A stretch of 64,000 bases of DNA from Nocardioides marinus (lineage in GTDB: Bacteria; Actinomycetota; Actinomycetes; Propionibacteriales; Nocardioidaceae): contig NZ_JACBZI010000001.1 in the NCBI RefSeq assembly GCF_013408145.1, positions 2,990,001 through 3,054,000 on the forward strand, given 5' to 3'. Shown here in pieces: positions 28,307 to 36,896 of this stretch (positions are counted from its first letter, which is position 1; every line of letters starts with the position of its first letter). Made by a program: the position numbers and the translations under genes. The notes beneath the pieces were generated by a model, which was given only the letters and a program-made list of their open reading frames with translations, was not told the DNA's origin and did no database searches.

Positions 28307-30562
28307 ATGGCGCAGGAGGGATACCGCTCGTTGGCCGACCAGCTGCGTGCGTGGTCGGACCAGCAGCTGTCGCGCCTGCTGCTCGCGCGTCCGGATCTGG
28401 CCACTCCTGCCCCTCAGGACTCGGGGCAGCTGGCCTCGCGGGCCGCCACCCGTGCTTCGCTCATGCGTGCGCTCGACCAGCTGTCGCGGGTCGAGCTCTC
28501 CGTCCTAGATGCCCTGGTCGTCGCGGGCCAAACCACTCCACGGGAGCTGTCCACGCTGGTGCACGCCGAACCCGCCGGCACCGACGCCGCGCTGACGCGG
28601 CTGCGCGACCTGGCGCTGGTGTGGGAGTCGCCGACCGGGCTGCGGGCGCTCTCGGGCATCGCCGACCTGCTCGTCGGCGGGCCCGACGCGGGCGTCAGCG
28701 GGCTGCGGACCCGCTCGGCCGAGCCGACCCCGCCCGACGAGGTGGCGCAGCGGCTCTCGGAGGTCTCCCCCGAGGCCCGCACCCTCCTCGAGCACGTGCT
28801 GGAGCACGGTGGCGAGGCCACGACCGGCGCCTCGCGACACACCGTGCTGCCCGAGGAGGCCCGTACCCCGCCCGAGGAGCTGCTGGCCCGGCGGCTGCTG
28901 GTGCCGCGCGGCGGCGGGTCGGTGGTGCTGCCCGGCGAGGTGGGGCTCGTCCTGCGCGGTGGCCGCACCACCACCCAGCCCGTCGACGTGGCTCCCGAGG
29001 TCCCGACCTCGCCGCGGGACGCGGCGCTGGTCGACAAGGTGGCGGCGGGCGCGGCGTTCGAGGCGGTACGCCGGGTGGAGCTGCTGCTGGACCACTGGGG
29101 CACCCGACCGCCCGGGGTGCTGCGCAGCGGTGGGCTGGGCGTGCGCGACCTCAAGGCCGCCTCCGCGCTGCTGCAGGTGGACGAGGCCGCGACGGCACTG
29201 CTCATCGAGACCGCGTACGCCGCCGGGCTGCTCGCCACCGGCGCCGGCCCGGACGGCGACCCGGCCTGGCTGCCCACCGACGAGCTGGACCGCTGGGCGA
29301 CCCGGCCCGCCGCCGAGCGCTGGCAGGTGCTGGCCCGGGCCTGGCTCGACTCGCCCCGCCTCCCCGGCCTGGTGGGCCGCCGCGACCCGGCCGGCAAGAC
29401 CTGGAACGCCCTGGTCCCCGAGCTCACCGGCATCCACCAGGTGGAGACCCGCCGGCTCGTGCTCGAGGTGGTCGGCGGGCTGCCCGCGGGCGAGGTGCTG
29501 GCCACCGGCACGGGTGTCCCGGGCGTGGTCGCGCGCGTGGGCTGGCTGCGGCCCCGCCGGCCACGCACGCGGGGCGACCAGGTGCTGTGGGCGGTCGAGG
29601 AGGCCGCGGCGCTCGGGGTCACCGGGCTCGGCGGGCTGGCGTCGTACTCCCGGGCGCTGGTGGCGGGCGACGACGCCGCCGCGCTGCTCGAGCCGCTGCT
29701 GCCCGCGCCCGTCGACCACGTGCTGGTCCAGGCCGACCTCACCGCGGTGGCACCCGGGCCGCTGGAGTCCTCGCTGGCGCGGCGGCTGCAGGTGCTGGCC
29801 GAGGTCGAGTCGCGCGGCGGCGCGACGGTCTACCGGTTCACCCCCGGCTCGGTGCGTCGCGCGCTCGACCTGGGGTGGACGGCGGTCGAGGTCCACGACT
29901 TCCTCGACGAGGTCTCGCGCACGCCCGTGCCGCAGCCGCTGACCTACCTCGTCGACGACACCGCGCGGACCTTCGGTGCGGTGCGCGTCGGTCACGCGGA
30001 GGCGTTCCTGCGCGCCGACGACGAGTCCGCGCTCGCCGCGATCCTGCACCACCCGCAGGCCCGGTCGCTGGGGCTGCGGCGCATCGCCCCCACCGTGCTG
30101 ATCTCCGACACCCCCCTCGACGTGCTCCTGCCACGGCTGCGCGACCTCGGGGCAGCCCCGGTGGTCGAGGCGCCCGACGGCACGGTCCGCGTCGCCCGAC
30201 CCGACCAGCTGCGGGCCCGGGTCCCGCGCGACCGGCGGCCGACCGCGGCCCGGTCGGCCCGGGAGACGGCCGGGGTCGCGGCGGTCGTCACCGCCGTACG
30301 CGCCGGGGACCGGGTGGCCTCCACCCGTCCCGCCGACGCCCCCTCCCTGACCCCCTCGGGCTCGCTGGCGGCGCTGCGGGAGGCGATCGAGCAGCAGGCG
30401 TCGGTGGTGATCGGGTACGTCGACAATCACGGCTCCCGCTCCGACCGCGTCGTCGACCCGATCGGCCTCGAGGGCGGGCGGCTCACCGCCCACGACCACC
30501 GGGCCGACGACACGAGGGTGTTCGCGGTGCACCGGATCACGAGCGTGCGGGCGGTGGGGTGA
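28307..30562 (+). CDS. Helicase-C3 / XPB-associated domain protein
   Basis: The 751-aa protein opens with MAQEGYRSLADQLRAWSDQQ and has a long Leu/Ala/Arg-rich winged-helix-like body. A Helicase_C_3-like region lies near residues 470-620 (VDHVLVQADLTAVAPGPLES), followed by a C-terminal strand region (SVVIGYVDNHGSRSDRVVDP) resembling WYL domains. Actinobacteria carry it beside XPB (Rv0862c next to Rv0861c). It may partner the helicase in DNA repair; the function is unproven. ATG follows TAGCGT (28294-28299) by 7 nt. Repeat copy C separates it from XPB. Confidence 0.85.
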   Translation: MAQEGYRSLADQLRAWSDQQLSRLLLARPDLATPAPQDSGQLASRAATRASLMRALDQLSRVELSVLDALVVAGQTTPRELSTLVHAEPAGTDAALTRLRDLALVWESPTGLRALSGIADLLVGGPDAGVSGLRTRSAEPTPPDEVAQRLSEVSPEARTLLEHVLEHGGEATTGASRHTVLPEEARTPPEELLARRLLVPRGGGSVVLPGEVGLVLRGGRTTTQPVDVAPEVPTSPRDAALVDKVAAGAAFEAVRRVELLLDHWGTRPPGVLRSGGLGVRDLKAASALLQVDEAATALLIETAYAAGLLATGAGPDGDPAWLPTDELDRWATRPAAERWQVLARAWLDSPRLPGLVGRRDPAGKTWNALVPELTGIHQVETRRLVLEVVGGLPAGEVLATGTGVPGVVARVGWLRPRRPRTRGDQVLWAVEEAAALGVTGLGGLASYSRALVAGDDAAALLEPLLPAPVDHVLVQADLTAVAPGPLESSLARRLQVLAEVESRGGATVYRFTPGSVRRALDLGWTAVEVHDFLDEVSRTPVPQPLTYLVDDTARTFGAVRVGHAEAFLRADDESALAAILHHPQARSLGLRRIAPTVLISDTPLDVLLPRLRDLGAAPVVEAPDGTVRVARPDQLRARVPRDRRPTAARSARETAGVAAVVTAVRAGDRVASTRPADAPSLTPSGSLAALREAIEQQASVVIGYVDNHGSRSDRVVDPIGLEGGRLTAHDHRADDTRVFAVHRITSVRAVG

Positions 30563-30568
30563 GCCAGA

Positions 30569-30684
30569 CCTGTTTCACCACCCGGGTGGTGAAACAGGCG
30601 CTTGGCGACCGAAGTTCCGGTCGACAAGCGCCAGTTTCATGAGACCAGTGGGCAGTTTCACCACCCGGGTGGTGAATCTGCCCG
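30569..30684. repeat. Interspersed palindromic repeat, copy C (double)
   Basis: This is the most complete copy. A 30-bp perfect palindrome lies at 30569-30598, followed by a hairpin of 8 + 6 bp stems with one mismatch (GGCGCTTG 30597-30604 to CAAGCGCC 30625-30632, loop AAGTTC). A spacer with GAGACCAG follows, then a second palindrome at 30657-30676. It lies between two same-strand genes, 6 nt past the first stop. Confidence 0.85.
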
Positions 30685-30712
30685 GCACCCACCCACTCCG
30701 TACGCTTGTCCG

Positions 30713-32362
30713 GTGACCGACGGCCCCCTCATCGTCCAGTCGGACAAGACGCTCCTGCTCGAGATCGACCACGACCGCGCTGCCGACTGCCGCAAGGCGA
30801 TTGCGCCGTTCGCCGAGCTCGAGCGCTCCCCCGAGCACGTCCACACCTACCGACTGACCCCGCTGGGGCTGTGGAACGCCCGCGCGGCCGGGCACGACGC
30901 GGAGCAGGTGGTGGACACGCTGCTGGAGTACAGCCGCTACGCCGTGCCCCACTCCCTGCTCGTCGACGTCGCGGAGACGATGGCGCGCTACGGGCGGCTG
31001 CGCCTGGAGAAGCACCCCACCCACGGGCTGACGCTGGCCTCCAGCGACCGACCGGTCCTCGAGGAGGTGCTGCGGGCCAAGAAGATCGCCGGGATGCTCG
31101 GCGCCCGCATCGACGACGACACCGTCGCCGTGCACCCCTCCGAGCGCGGCAACCTCAAGCAGGCGCTGCTGAAGCTCGGCTGGCCCGCCGAGGACTACGC
31201 CGGGTACGTCGACGGCGAGGCGCACCCGATCGACCTCGACGAGTCCGGGTGGGAGCTGCGCGACTACCAGCGCGACGCCGCCGACTCGTTCTGGCACGGC
31301 GGGTCGGGCGTCGTGGTGCTGCCCTGCGGCGCCGGCAAGACGCTGGTCGGGGCGGCTGCGATGGCCCACGCCCGGGCCACCACGCTGATCCTCGTCACCA
31401 ACACCGTCAGCGCCCGGCAGTGGAAGGACGAGCTGGTGCGCCGGACGTCGCTGACCGAGGAGGAGATCGGGGAGTACTCCGGGGCCGTCAAGGAGATCCG
31501 GCCGGTCACCATCGCGACGTACCAGGTCCTGACGATGAAGCGGAAGGGCGTCTACCCGCACCTGGAGCTGCTCGACGCCCGCGACTGGGGCCTCATCGTC
31601 TACGACGAGGTGCACCTGCTGCCGGCGCCGATCTTCCGGATGACCGCCGACCTGCAGGCGCGCCGCCGGATCGGTCTCACCGCGACCCTGGTGCGCGAAG
31701 ACGGCCGCGAGGGCGACGTGTTCTCCCTGATCGGCCCCAAGAGGTACGACGCCCCCTGGAAAGACATCGAGTCCCAGGGATGGATCGCCCCGGCCGACTG
31801 CGTCGAGGTGCGGGTGACCCTGCCCGAGGGCGAGCGGCTGGCCTACGCGACCGCCGAGCCCGAGGAGCGCTACCGCCTGGCGTCCTGCACGCACCGCAAG
31901 GTCGACGTCGTGAAGTCGCTGATGGCCCGGCACGCGGGGCAGCCGACCCTGGTGATCGGGCAGTACATCGACCAGCTCGACGAGCTCGCCGATGCCCTCG
32001 ACGCCCCGGTGATCAAGGGCGAGACGACCGTGAAGGAGCGCCAGCGGCTCTTCGAGGCGTTCCGCACCGGGGAGGTCCGCACCCTCGTGGTCTCCAAGGT
32101 CGCGAACTTCTCCATCGACCTGCCCGACGCCGAGGTCGCCATCCAGGTCTCCGGCTCCTTCGGGTCGCGCCAGGAGGAGGCCCAGCGCCTGGGCCGCCTG
32201 CTGCGCCCCGGGCACGACGGCAAGGTCGCCCGCTTCTACACGATCGTCTCCCGCGACACCGTCGACGCCGACTTCGCCCAGAACCGCCAACGCTTCCTGG
32301 CCGAGCAGGGCTACGCCTACCGGATCGTGGATGCCGAGGACGTCTCCACCCTGGAGGCCTGA
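30713..32362 (+). CDS. DNA repair helicase XPB
   Basis: The 549-aa SF2 helicase is of the bacterial XPB (ERCC3) type. It has the N-terminal domain MTDGPLIVQSDKTLLLE, Walker A LPCGAGKTLVGAAAM near residues 203-217, DEVH box IVYDEVHLL near 295-303, a RED motif (ATLVREDGREGDVF) and motif VI QEEAQRLGRLLRP near 486-498. It unwinds DNA 3' to 5' with ATP; its repair role in bacteria is still open. The GTG start follows TACGCT (30701-30706) by 6 nt, so the mRNA is probably leaderless. It sits just after the helicase-C3 gene. Confidence 0.93.
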   Translation: MTDGPLIVQSDKTLLLEIDHDRAADCRKAIAPFAELERSPEHVHTYRLTPLGLWNARAAGHDAEQVVDTLLEYSRYAVPHSLLVDVAETMARYGRLRLEKHPTHGLTLASSDRPVLEEVLRAKKIAGMLGARIDDDTVAVHPSERGNLKQALLKLGWPAEDYAGYVDGEAHPIDLDESGWELRDYQRDAADSFWHGGSGVVVLPCGAGKTLVGAAAMAHARATTLILVTNTVSARQWKDELVRRTSLTEEEIGEYSGAVKEIRPVTIATYQVLTMKRKGVYPHLELLDARDWGLIVYDEVHLLPAPIFRMTADLQARRRIGLTATLVREDGREGDVFSLIGPKRYDAPWKDIESQGWIAPADCVEVRVTLPEGERLAYATAEPEERYRLASCTHRKVDVVKSLMARHAGQPTLVIGQYIDQLDELADALDAPVIKGETTVKERQRLFEAFRTGEVRTLVVSKVANFSIDLPDAEVAIQVSGSFGSRQEEAQRLGRLLRPGHDGKVARFYTIVSRDTVDADFAQNRQRFLAEQGYAYRIVDAEDVSTLEA

Positions 32363-32366
32363 ACCC

Positions 32367-32418
32367 GGGGACGTCATACGGACGGGACGTCCGCTGCCGC
32401 GTGGCGCATGACGTCCCG
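32367..32418 (+). terminator. Inverted repeat after XPB
   Basis: GGGACGTCAT (32368-32377) and ATGACGTCCC (32408-32417) are complementary across 30 nt, 5 nt past the XPB stop. The inner sequence also contains GGGACGTCC. It probably marks the transcript end. The long loop makes an attenuator or protein site an alternative. Confidence 0.5.
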
Positions 32419-32513
32419 GGCCGCCCGCGCGACCTCGTGCGCTGAGCCACACCAGCTGTCCGGCGTACGACGTCGGTTCGGTCGGGCCGGGCCACGCCCC
32501 TACCCTGGGACGA

Positions 32514-33713
32514 GTGAAGGCGCTGCTGCTCGAGAACATCCACCCGCTGGCCGTCGAGGTCCTCACCGACCGCGGCTTCGAGGTCGAGCTGCTCCCCGGC
32601 TCCCTGTCCGAGGCCGAGCTCCTGGAGAAGCTGCCCGGCGTGAGCCTGCTGGGCATCCGCTCCAACACCAACGTCACCGAGCGCGTGCTGGAGGAGGCGC
32701 CGGACCTGCTGGCCGTCGGCTGCTTCTGCATCGGCACCAACCAGGTCGACCTGGCGGCCGCGGCCGCGCGCGGCATCGCCGTCTTCAACGCGCCGTTCTC
32801 CAACACCCGCAGCGTCGTGGAGCTGGTGATCGGCGAGATCATCATGCTCGCGCGCCGGCTGGCCGAGAAGACCGAGAAGATGCACGCCGGGGTCTGGGAC
32901 AAGTCGGCCAAGGGCAGCCACGAGATCCGCGGCCGCACGCTGGGCATCGTGGGCTACGGCAACATCGGCACCCAGCTGTCCAACCTCGCCGAGGCGATGG
33001 GCCTGCGGGTGATCTTCTTCGACACCGCCGACCGCCTCGCCCACGGCAACGCGCAGCGGATGAAGACCCTCGACGAGCTGCTCGAGCGCGCCGACGTCGT
33101 GTCGCTGCACGTCGACGGGCGCCCGGGCAACGCCGGCCTCTTCGGCGCCGAGCAGTTCGCGAAGATGAAGCCGCGCTCGTTGTTCATCAACGCCGCCCGC
33201 GGCATGGTGGTCGACACCGAGTCGCTGCGCGAGCACATCTTGTCGGGCCACATCGCCGGCGCCGCGCTCGACGTGTTCCCGGTCGAGCCGAAGGCGCAGG
33301 GCGACGAGTTCGAGTCGCCGCTGCGCGGCCTCGACAACGTCATCCTCACCCCGCACGTCGGCGGCTCCACCCAGGAGGCGCAGGAGGAGATCGGCCACTT
33401 CGTGGCCAACAAGCTCGCCGGCTTCGCCCACGAGGGCCGCACCGAACTGTCGGTGAACCTGCCGGCCGTCATCGCGCCGCAGCTGCAGTCCGGCACCCGG
33501 GTCGGCTACCTCCACCACAACGTCCCCGGCGTCCTCGCCGAGGTCAACCAGCTGGTCGCCGACTCCGGTGTCAACGTCACCGGGCAGTACCTCGCCACCA
33601 CCGGCGAGCAGGGCTACGTCGTCACCGACGTCGACGGCCCGCTCCCCCAGGACGTCCTCACCACGCTCGGCGGCTCCGAGCACTGCCTGTGGGTGCGCGG
33701 CTTCGAGGCCTGA
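32514..33713 (+). CDS. serA: D-3-phosphoglycerate dehydrogenase, short ACT type
   Basis: SerA oxidises 3-phosphoglycerate in the first step of serine synthesis. The 399-aa protein has NAD motif GIVGYGNIGTQLSN (about residues 143-156), the substrate loop NAARGMVV, catalytic His in LTPHVGGST near 277-285, and a C-terminal ACT domain (VPGVLAEVNQLVADSGVNVT near 338-357) for serine feedback. Its length is that of E. coli SerA and not of the 530-aa mycobacterial type with an intervening domain. The GTG start lies 7 nt after TACCCT (32501-32506), leaderless. Confidence 0.92.
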   Translation: MKALLLENIHPLAVEVLTDRGFEVELLPGSLSEAELLEKLPGVSLLGIRSNTNVTERVLEEAPDLLAVGCFCIGTNQVDLAAAAARGIAVFNAPFSNTRSVVELVIGEIIMLARRLAEKTEKMHAGVWDKSAKGSHEIRGRTLGIVGYGNIGTQLSNLAEAMGLRVIFFDTADRLAHGNAQRMKTLDELLERADVVSLHVDGRPGNAGLFGAEQFAKMKPRSLFINAARGMVVDTESLREHILSGHIAGAALDVFPVEPKAQGDEFESPLRGLDNVILTPHVGGSTQEAQEEIGHFVANKLAGFAHEGRTELSVNLPAVIAPQLQSGTRVGYLHHNVPGVLAEVNQLVADSGVNVTGQYLATTGEQGYVVTDVDGPLPQDVLTTLGGSEHCLWVRGFEA

Positions 33714-33775
33714 TCGACCCCTCGGCCGGGCGCGAGCGACGGTTCGGCCTTGAGGGTGGGACCTAGTCTCGGGAC

Positions 33776-34687
33776 GTGAGCCTGATCGACACCACGCGGG
33801 AGCGGCTGGGCGCGGCGGTGTTCGCGCGGGTGGCCGGCCCGGAGGGGCCGCGGCAGCGCGAGCGCATCCACGGGCGCCCGGGGCCGCGGTGGTTCGCGCC
33901 CGACAGCGCGATCGCGCGGGTGCACGGCGACGCCGCCATGTTCGTGGGCGGCATCCGCGCCCTGCTGCTGCAGACCCTGCACCCGGCGGCGATGCGGGCG
34001 GTCTCCGAGCACAGCGGGTTCCGCGGGGACATGCTCGGTCGCCTCGCACGCACCAGCACCTTCTTGGCGGTGACGACCTTCGGGCACGCCGAGGACGCGG
34101 AGGCGGCCTGCTCCGCCGTACGCCGGATCCACGAGCGGGTCACGGGCACGATGCCCGACGGCACTCCGTACGCCGCCTCCGACCCGCACCTGCTGCGGTG
34201 GGTGCACGTGGCCGAGGCGCACTCGTTCCTGCTGGCCCACCAGACCTACGGCGCACGGCCTCTCGACCAGGCGGGGCGCGACGAGTACGTCGCCCAGATC
34301 GCCGAGATCGGGCGCCGTCTCGGGGTCCTCGACCCGCCGACGACCGAGGCCGGGCTGGAGGAGGCGCTGGCCTCCTACCGTCCCGAGCTGCGCGGCACCC
34401 CCGAGGCGCGCGAGGCCGTGCGCTACGTCGTGCTGCGACCGCCGATCCCCCTGCTCGCCCGCCCCGCGTACGCCGTCCTCGTGGCCGCGGCCGTCGGGCT
34501 GATGCCCGCGTGGAGCCGGCTCCCGCTGCGGCTGCCGCTGCTGCCGGTCGCCGAGCGCACCGTGGTCCGCGCGCTCGGCGGCGCCGCGACCGGCACGATC
34601 CGCTGGGCGATGAGTGCCCAGGGCCCGGGGCCCCGGGCGGCTCGGCCGGCCGGGAATCCGGTGGAGGACGAGGCGACCGCGTCCTAG
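33776..34687 (+). CDS. MpaB-type (DUF2236) oxygenase-like protein
   Basis: The 303-aa protein belongs to the DUF2236/MpaB family, which includes heme oxygenases acting on rubber and mycophenolic acid precursors. Features are GGIRALLLQTLHPAAMRAVS near residues 58-77, SEHSGFRGDMLGRLARTSTF and the conserved His in HVAEAHSFLLAH near 143-154. The true substrate is unknown, and many bacterial members are uncharacterised. GTG follows TAGTCT (33764-33769) by 6 nt. Its stop TAG is also the first half of the next gene's -10 hexamer. Confidence 0.8.
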   Translation: MSLIDTTRERLGAAVFARVAGPEGPRQRERIHGRPGPRWFAPDSAIARVHGDAAMFVGGIRALLLQTLHPAAMRAVSEHSGFRGDMLGRLARTSTFLAVTTFGHAEDAEAACSAVRRIHERVTGTMPDGTPYAASDPHLLRWVHVAEAHSFLLAHQTYGARPLDQAGRDEYVAQIAEIGRRLGVLDPPTTEAGLEEALASYRPELRGTPEAREAVRYVVLRPPIPLLARPAYAVLVAAAVGLMPAWSRLPLRLPLLPVAERTVVRALGGAATGTIRWAMSAQGPGPRAARPAGNPVEDEATAS

Positions 34688-34724
34688 TCTGGGCGGTTCG
34701 CCCGGGGCCGCTTCCACCCCGGGC
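34685..34724 (+). promoter_or_regulatory. Promoter and leader hairpin of the HelD-like gene
   Basis: TAGTCT (34685-34690) overlaps the MpaB stop codon and is a likely -10. About ten bases later, GCCCGGGG (34700-34707) and CCCCGGGC (34717-34724) form a perfect 8-bp hairpin with a 9-nt loop, at the very start of the mRNA. The ATG lies 26 nt further on. A folded 5' end on a gene for an RNA-polymerase-recycling protein invites comparison with known antibiotic-responsive elements. Confidence 0.55.
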
Positions 34725-34749
34725 CCGCTACTGCCCGAGGTGCTCACGC

Positions 34750-36807
34750 ATGCCCGAGACCGCCCACCCGCCCGATCCCGAGCTGCTCCGCGAGCAGCAG
34801 CACCTGGCCGAGTCCCGGCGCCAGCTGGCCCGGATGCGCGAGCGCACCGCGTCGATGGACGCCGGCGCCGCGGCGGACTGGGTGAGCCGGGAGTTCCTCC
34901 AGTCCACCTTCGCGCTGCGGATGAAGCAGCTGGCCGACGACCCCACGGTCCCGCTGTTCTTCGGGCGCCTGGACTACGGCGACGGCAGCGACCACGGCGG
35001 CGAGTCCTTCCACGTCGGCCGCCGCCACGTGACCGGGCCCGACGGAGACGCGCTGGTCGTCGACTGGCGCGCGCCGGTGAGCACGCCGTTCTACCGCGCC
35101 AGCAGCGCCGAGCCCCTGGGCGTGGACCTGCGCCGTCGCTACGGCTTCGCGCGCGGCGAGCTGACCGGCTTCGAGGACGAGCCGCTGACCGGTGGCGGGG
35201 GCACCGAGCACAGCGCGATCCTCGAGGCCGAGATCGAGCGGCCCCGCGTGGGGCCGATGCGCGACATCGTGGCCACGATCCAGCCCGAGCAGGACGTCAT
35301 CGTCCGCGCGGACCTCGCGCGCAGCATCTGCGTCCAGGGCGCCCCGGGCACCGGCAAGACCGCCGTGGGCCTGCACCGGGCGGCGTACCTGCTCTACGCG
35401 CACCGCGAGCAGCTCTCCCGCCAGGGCGTGCTCGTGGTCGGGCCGAACGACTCGTTCCTGCGCTACATCCGCGACGTGCTGCCCGCCCTCGGCGAGGTCG
35501 AGGCCACCCAGGCGACCATCGAGGAGCTGGTCACCGCGCCGCTGCCCGAGGGACACCGGGTCCGCGCCGAGGAGCCCGACGACGTGGCGACCCTCAAGGG
35601 CGGCGCCCGGATGGCCGAGGTGCTGCGCCGTGCCGTCTGGGCCGGCGTGGGCACCCCCACCGACGCCCTGGTCGTGCCCCGCGGCTCGCGGCGCTGGCGG
35701 GTGCCCGCCCACGAGGTCGAGGAGGTGCTCGAGGGGCTGCGCACCCGGGGCGTCCGGTACGCCGCCGCCGGCTCGATGCTGACCCAGGCCCTGGCGCACC
35801 GGGTGCTGCTGCGCATGGAGGCGGGCGGCGAGTCCCCCGACGACCGGGTGCAGGACGCCGTGGCGCGCAGCGCCCCGGTCAAGGCGTGCGTGAGGGCGCT
35901 GTGGCCCACGGTCGACCCCGCGAGGCTGCTGCACCGGCTGCTCTCGGACCCCGCCGTGCTCGCGACTGCCGCCGAGGGGCTCCTCGACCCCGACGAGCAG
36001 CGGCGGCTGCGGTGGGCGAGCCCGTCGCGCAGCGCCGGCACGGCGCGGTGGACGCTGGCCGACACGGTGCTGCTCGACGAGCTGCGCGACCTGCTCGAGC
36101 GCACGGGCTCGGTGGGGCACCTGGTCGCCGACGAGGCCCAGGACCTCTCCCCGCTGATGCTGCGCGCCCTGGCCCGCCGCTCCAGCACCGGCTCGGTCAC
36201 GGTCCTCGGCGACCTCGCCCAGGCCACCACCCCGTGGGGCGCCCGCTCCTGGGCCGACGCGCTGGCCCACCTGGGCAAGCCCGACGCCCACGTCGAGCAG
36301 CTCACCCGCGGATTCCGGGTCCCCTCCGAGGTCATCGAGTACGCCGCCCGGTTGCTGCCCCACGTCGCCCCCACGCTCCAGCCCCCGACCTCGGTCCGGC
36401 GCACGCGCGGCGAGCTGCGCGTCGACCGGGTGCCAGACCCGGTCGCCGCGGCGGCCGACCGGCTCACGGGGCTGCTGGCGCGCGAGGGCTCGGTCGGCGT
36501 CGTCGTACCCGACGCCCTCGTCGGCGCGGTGTCCCGTGCCCTGGGAGACGTCGAGCACCGGGTGCTCGGCGGAGCCTCCGACGACGCGGAGGAGGAGTGG
36601 GACACCCGCGTCGAGGTGGTGCCGGCGGGCCTGGCCAAGGGCCTGGAGTTCGACCACGTGCTGCTGCTGGAGCCGGCCGCCGTCGTGGCGGGCGAGCACG
36701 ACCGCCTCACCGGCCTGCGGCGCCTCTACGTCTGCCTCACCCGGGCCGTGACGAGCCTGCAGGTGCTCCACGTCGACGAGCTCCCGGCAGAACTGGGGAA
36801 GCCTTGA
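34750..36807 (+). CDS. HelD-like UvrD/Rep-family ATPase
   Basis: The 685-aa protein starts with a charged coiled-coil arm (ETAHPPDPELLREQQHLAES), then Walker A GAPGTGKTAVGLHR near residues 200-213, Walker B VADEAQDLSPLML near 459-471, and a UvrD-like C-terminal part (VPAGLAKGLEFDHVLLLEPA). This layout is that of HelD, which removes stalled RNA polymerase. Some actinobacterial members (HelR) protect polymerase from rifamycins. Which class it is cannot be fixed here. The ATG gives MPETAHPP; the frame is open further upstream over the previous gene. A small hairpin overlaps the stop. Confidence 0.87.
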   Translation: MPETAHPPDPELLREQQHLAESRRQLARMRERTASMDAGAAADWVSREFLQSTFALRMKQLADDPTVPLFFGRLDYGDGSDHGGESFHVGRRHVTGPDGDALVVDWRAPVSTPFYRASSAEPLGVDLRRRYGFARGELTGFEDEPLTGGGGTEHSAILEAEIERPRVGPMRDIVATIQPEQDVIVRADLARSICVQGAPGTGKTAVGLHRAAYLLYAHREQLSRQGVLVVGPNDSFLRYIRDVLPALGEVEATQATIEELVTAPLPEGHRVRAEEPDDVATLKGGARMAEVLRRAVWAGVGTPTDALVVPRGSRRWRVPAHEVEEVLEGLRTRGVRYAAAGSMLTQALAHRVLLRMEAGGESPDDRVQDAVARSAPVKACVRALWPTVDPARLLHRLLSDPAVLATAAEGLLDPDEQRRLRWASPSRSAGTARWTLADTVLLDELRDLLERTGSVGHLVADEAQDLSPLMLRALARRSSTGSVTVLGDLAQATTPWGARSWADALAHLGKPDAHVEQLTRGFRVPSEVIEYAARLLPHVAPTLQPPTSVRRTRGELRVDRVPDPVAAAADRLTGLLAREGSVGVVVPDALVGAVSRALGDVEHRVLGGASDDAEEEWDTRVEVVPAGLAKGLEFDHVLLLEPAAVVAGEHDRLTGLRRLYVCLTRAVTSLQVLHVDELPAELGKP

Positions 36808-36823
36808 GCCTTTCTTGAGGCTC
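36806..36823 (+). terminator. Small hairpin at the HelD-like gene end
   Basis: GAGCCT (36806-36811) pairs with AGGCTC (36818-36823) across TTCTTG, beginning within the stop codon. It is short, but the T-rich loop and position fit a weak terminator. A TAGGCT hexamer at 36841-36846 then starts the next unit. Confidence 0.45.
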
Positions 36824-36896
36824 CCTGAAGGAGGCGGACCTAGGCTTGACGTACCGCGGTCGTCAGCCAGGACGCCGCCCGTCCACCGGAGTCGTC

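Noticed and set aside
32514..33713. Generic 2-hydroxyacid dehydrogenase in place of SerA
   Set aside because: The C-terminal ACT domain and E. coli SerA-like spacing favour phosphoglycerate dehydrogenase.
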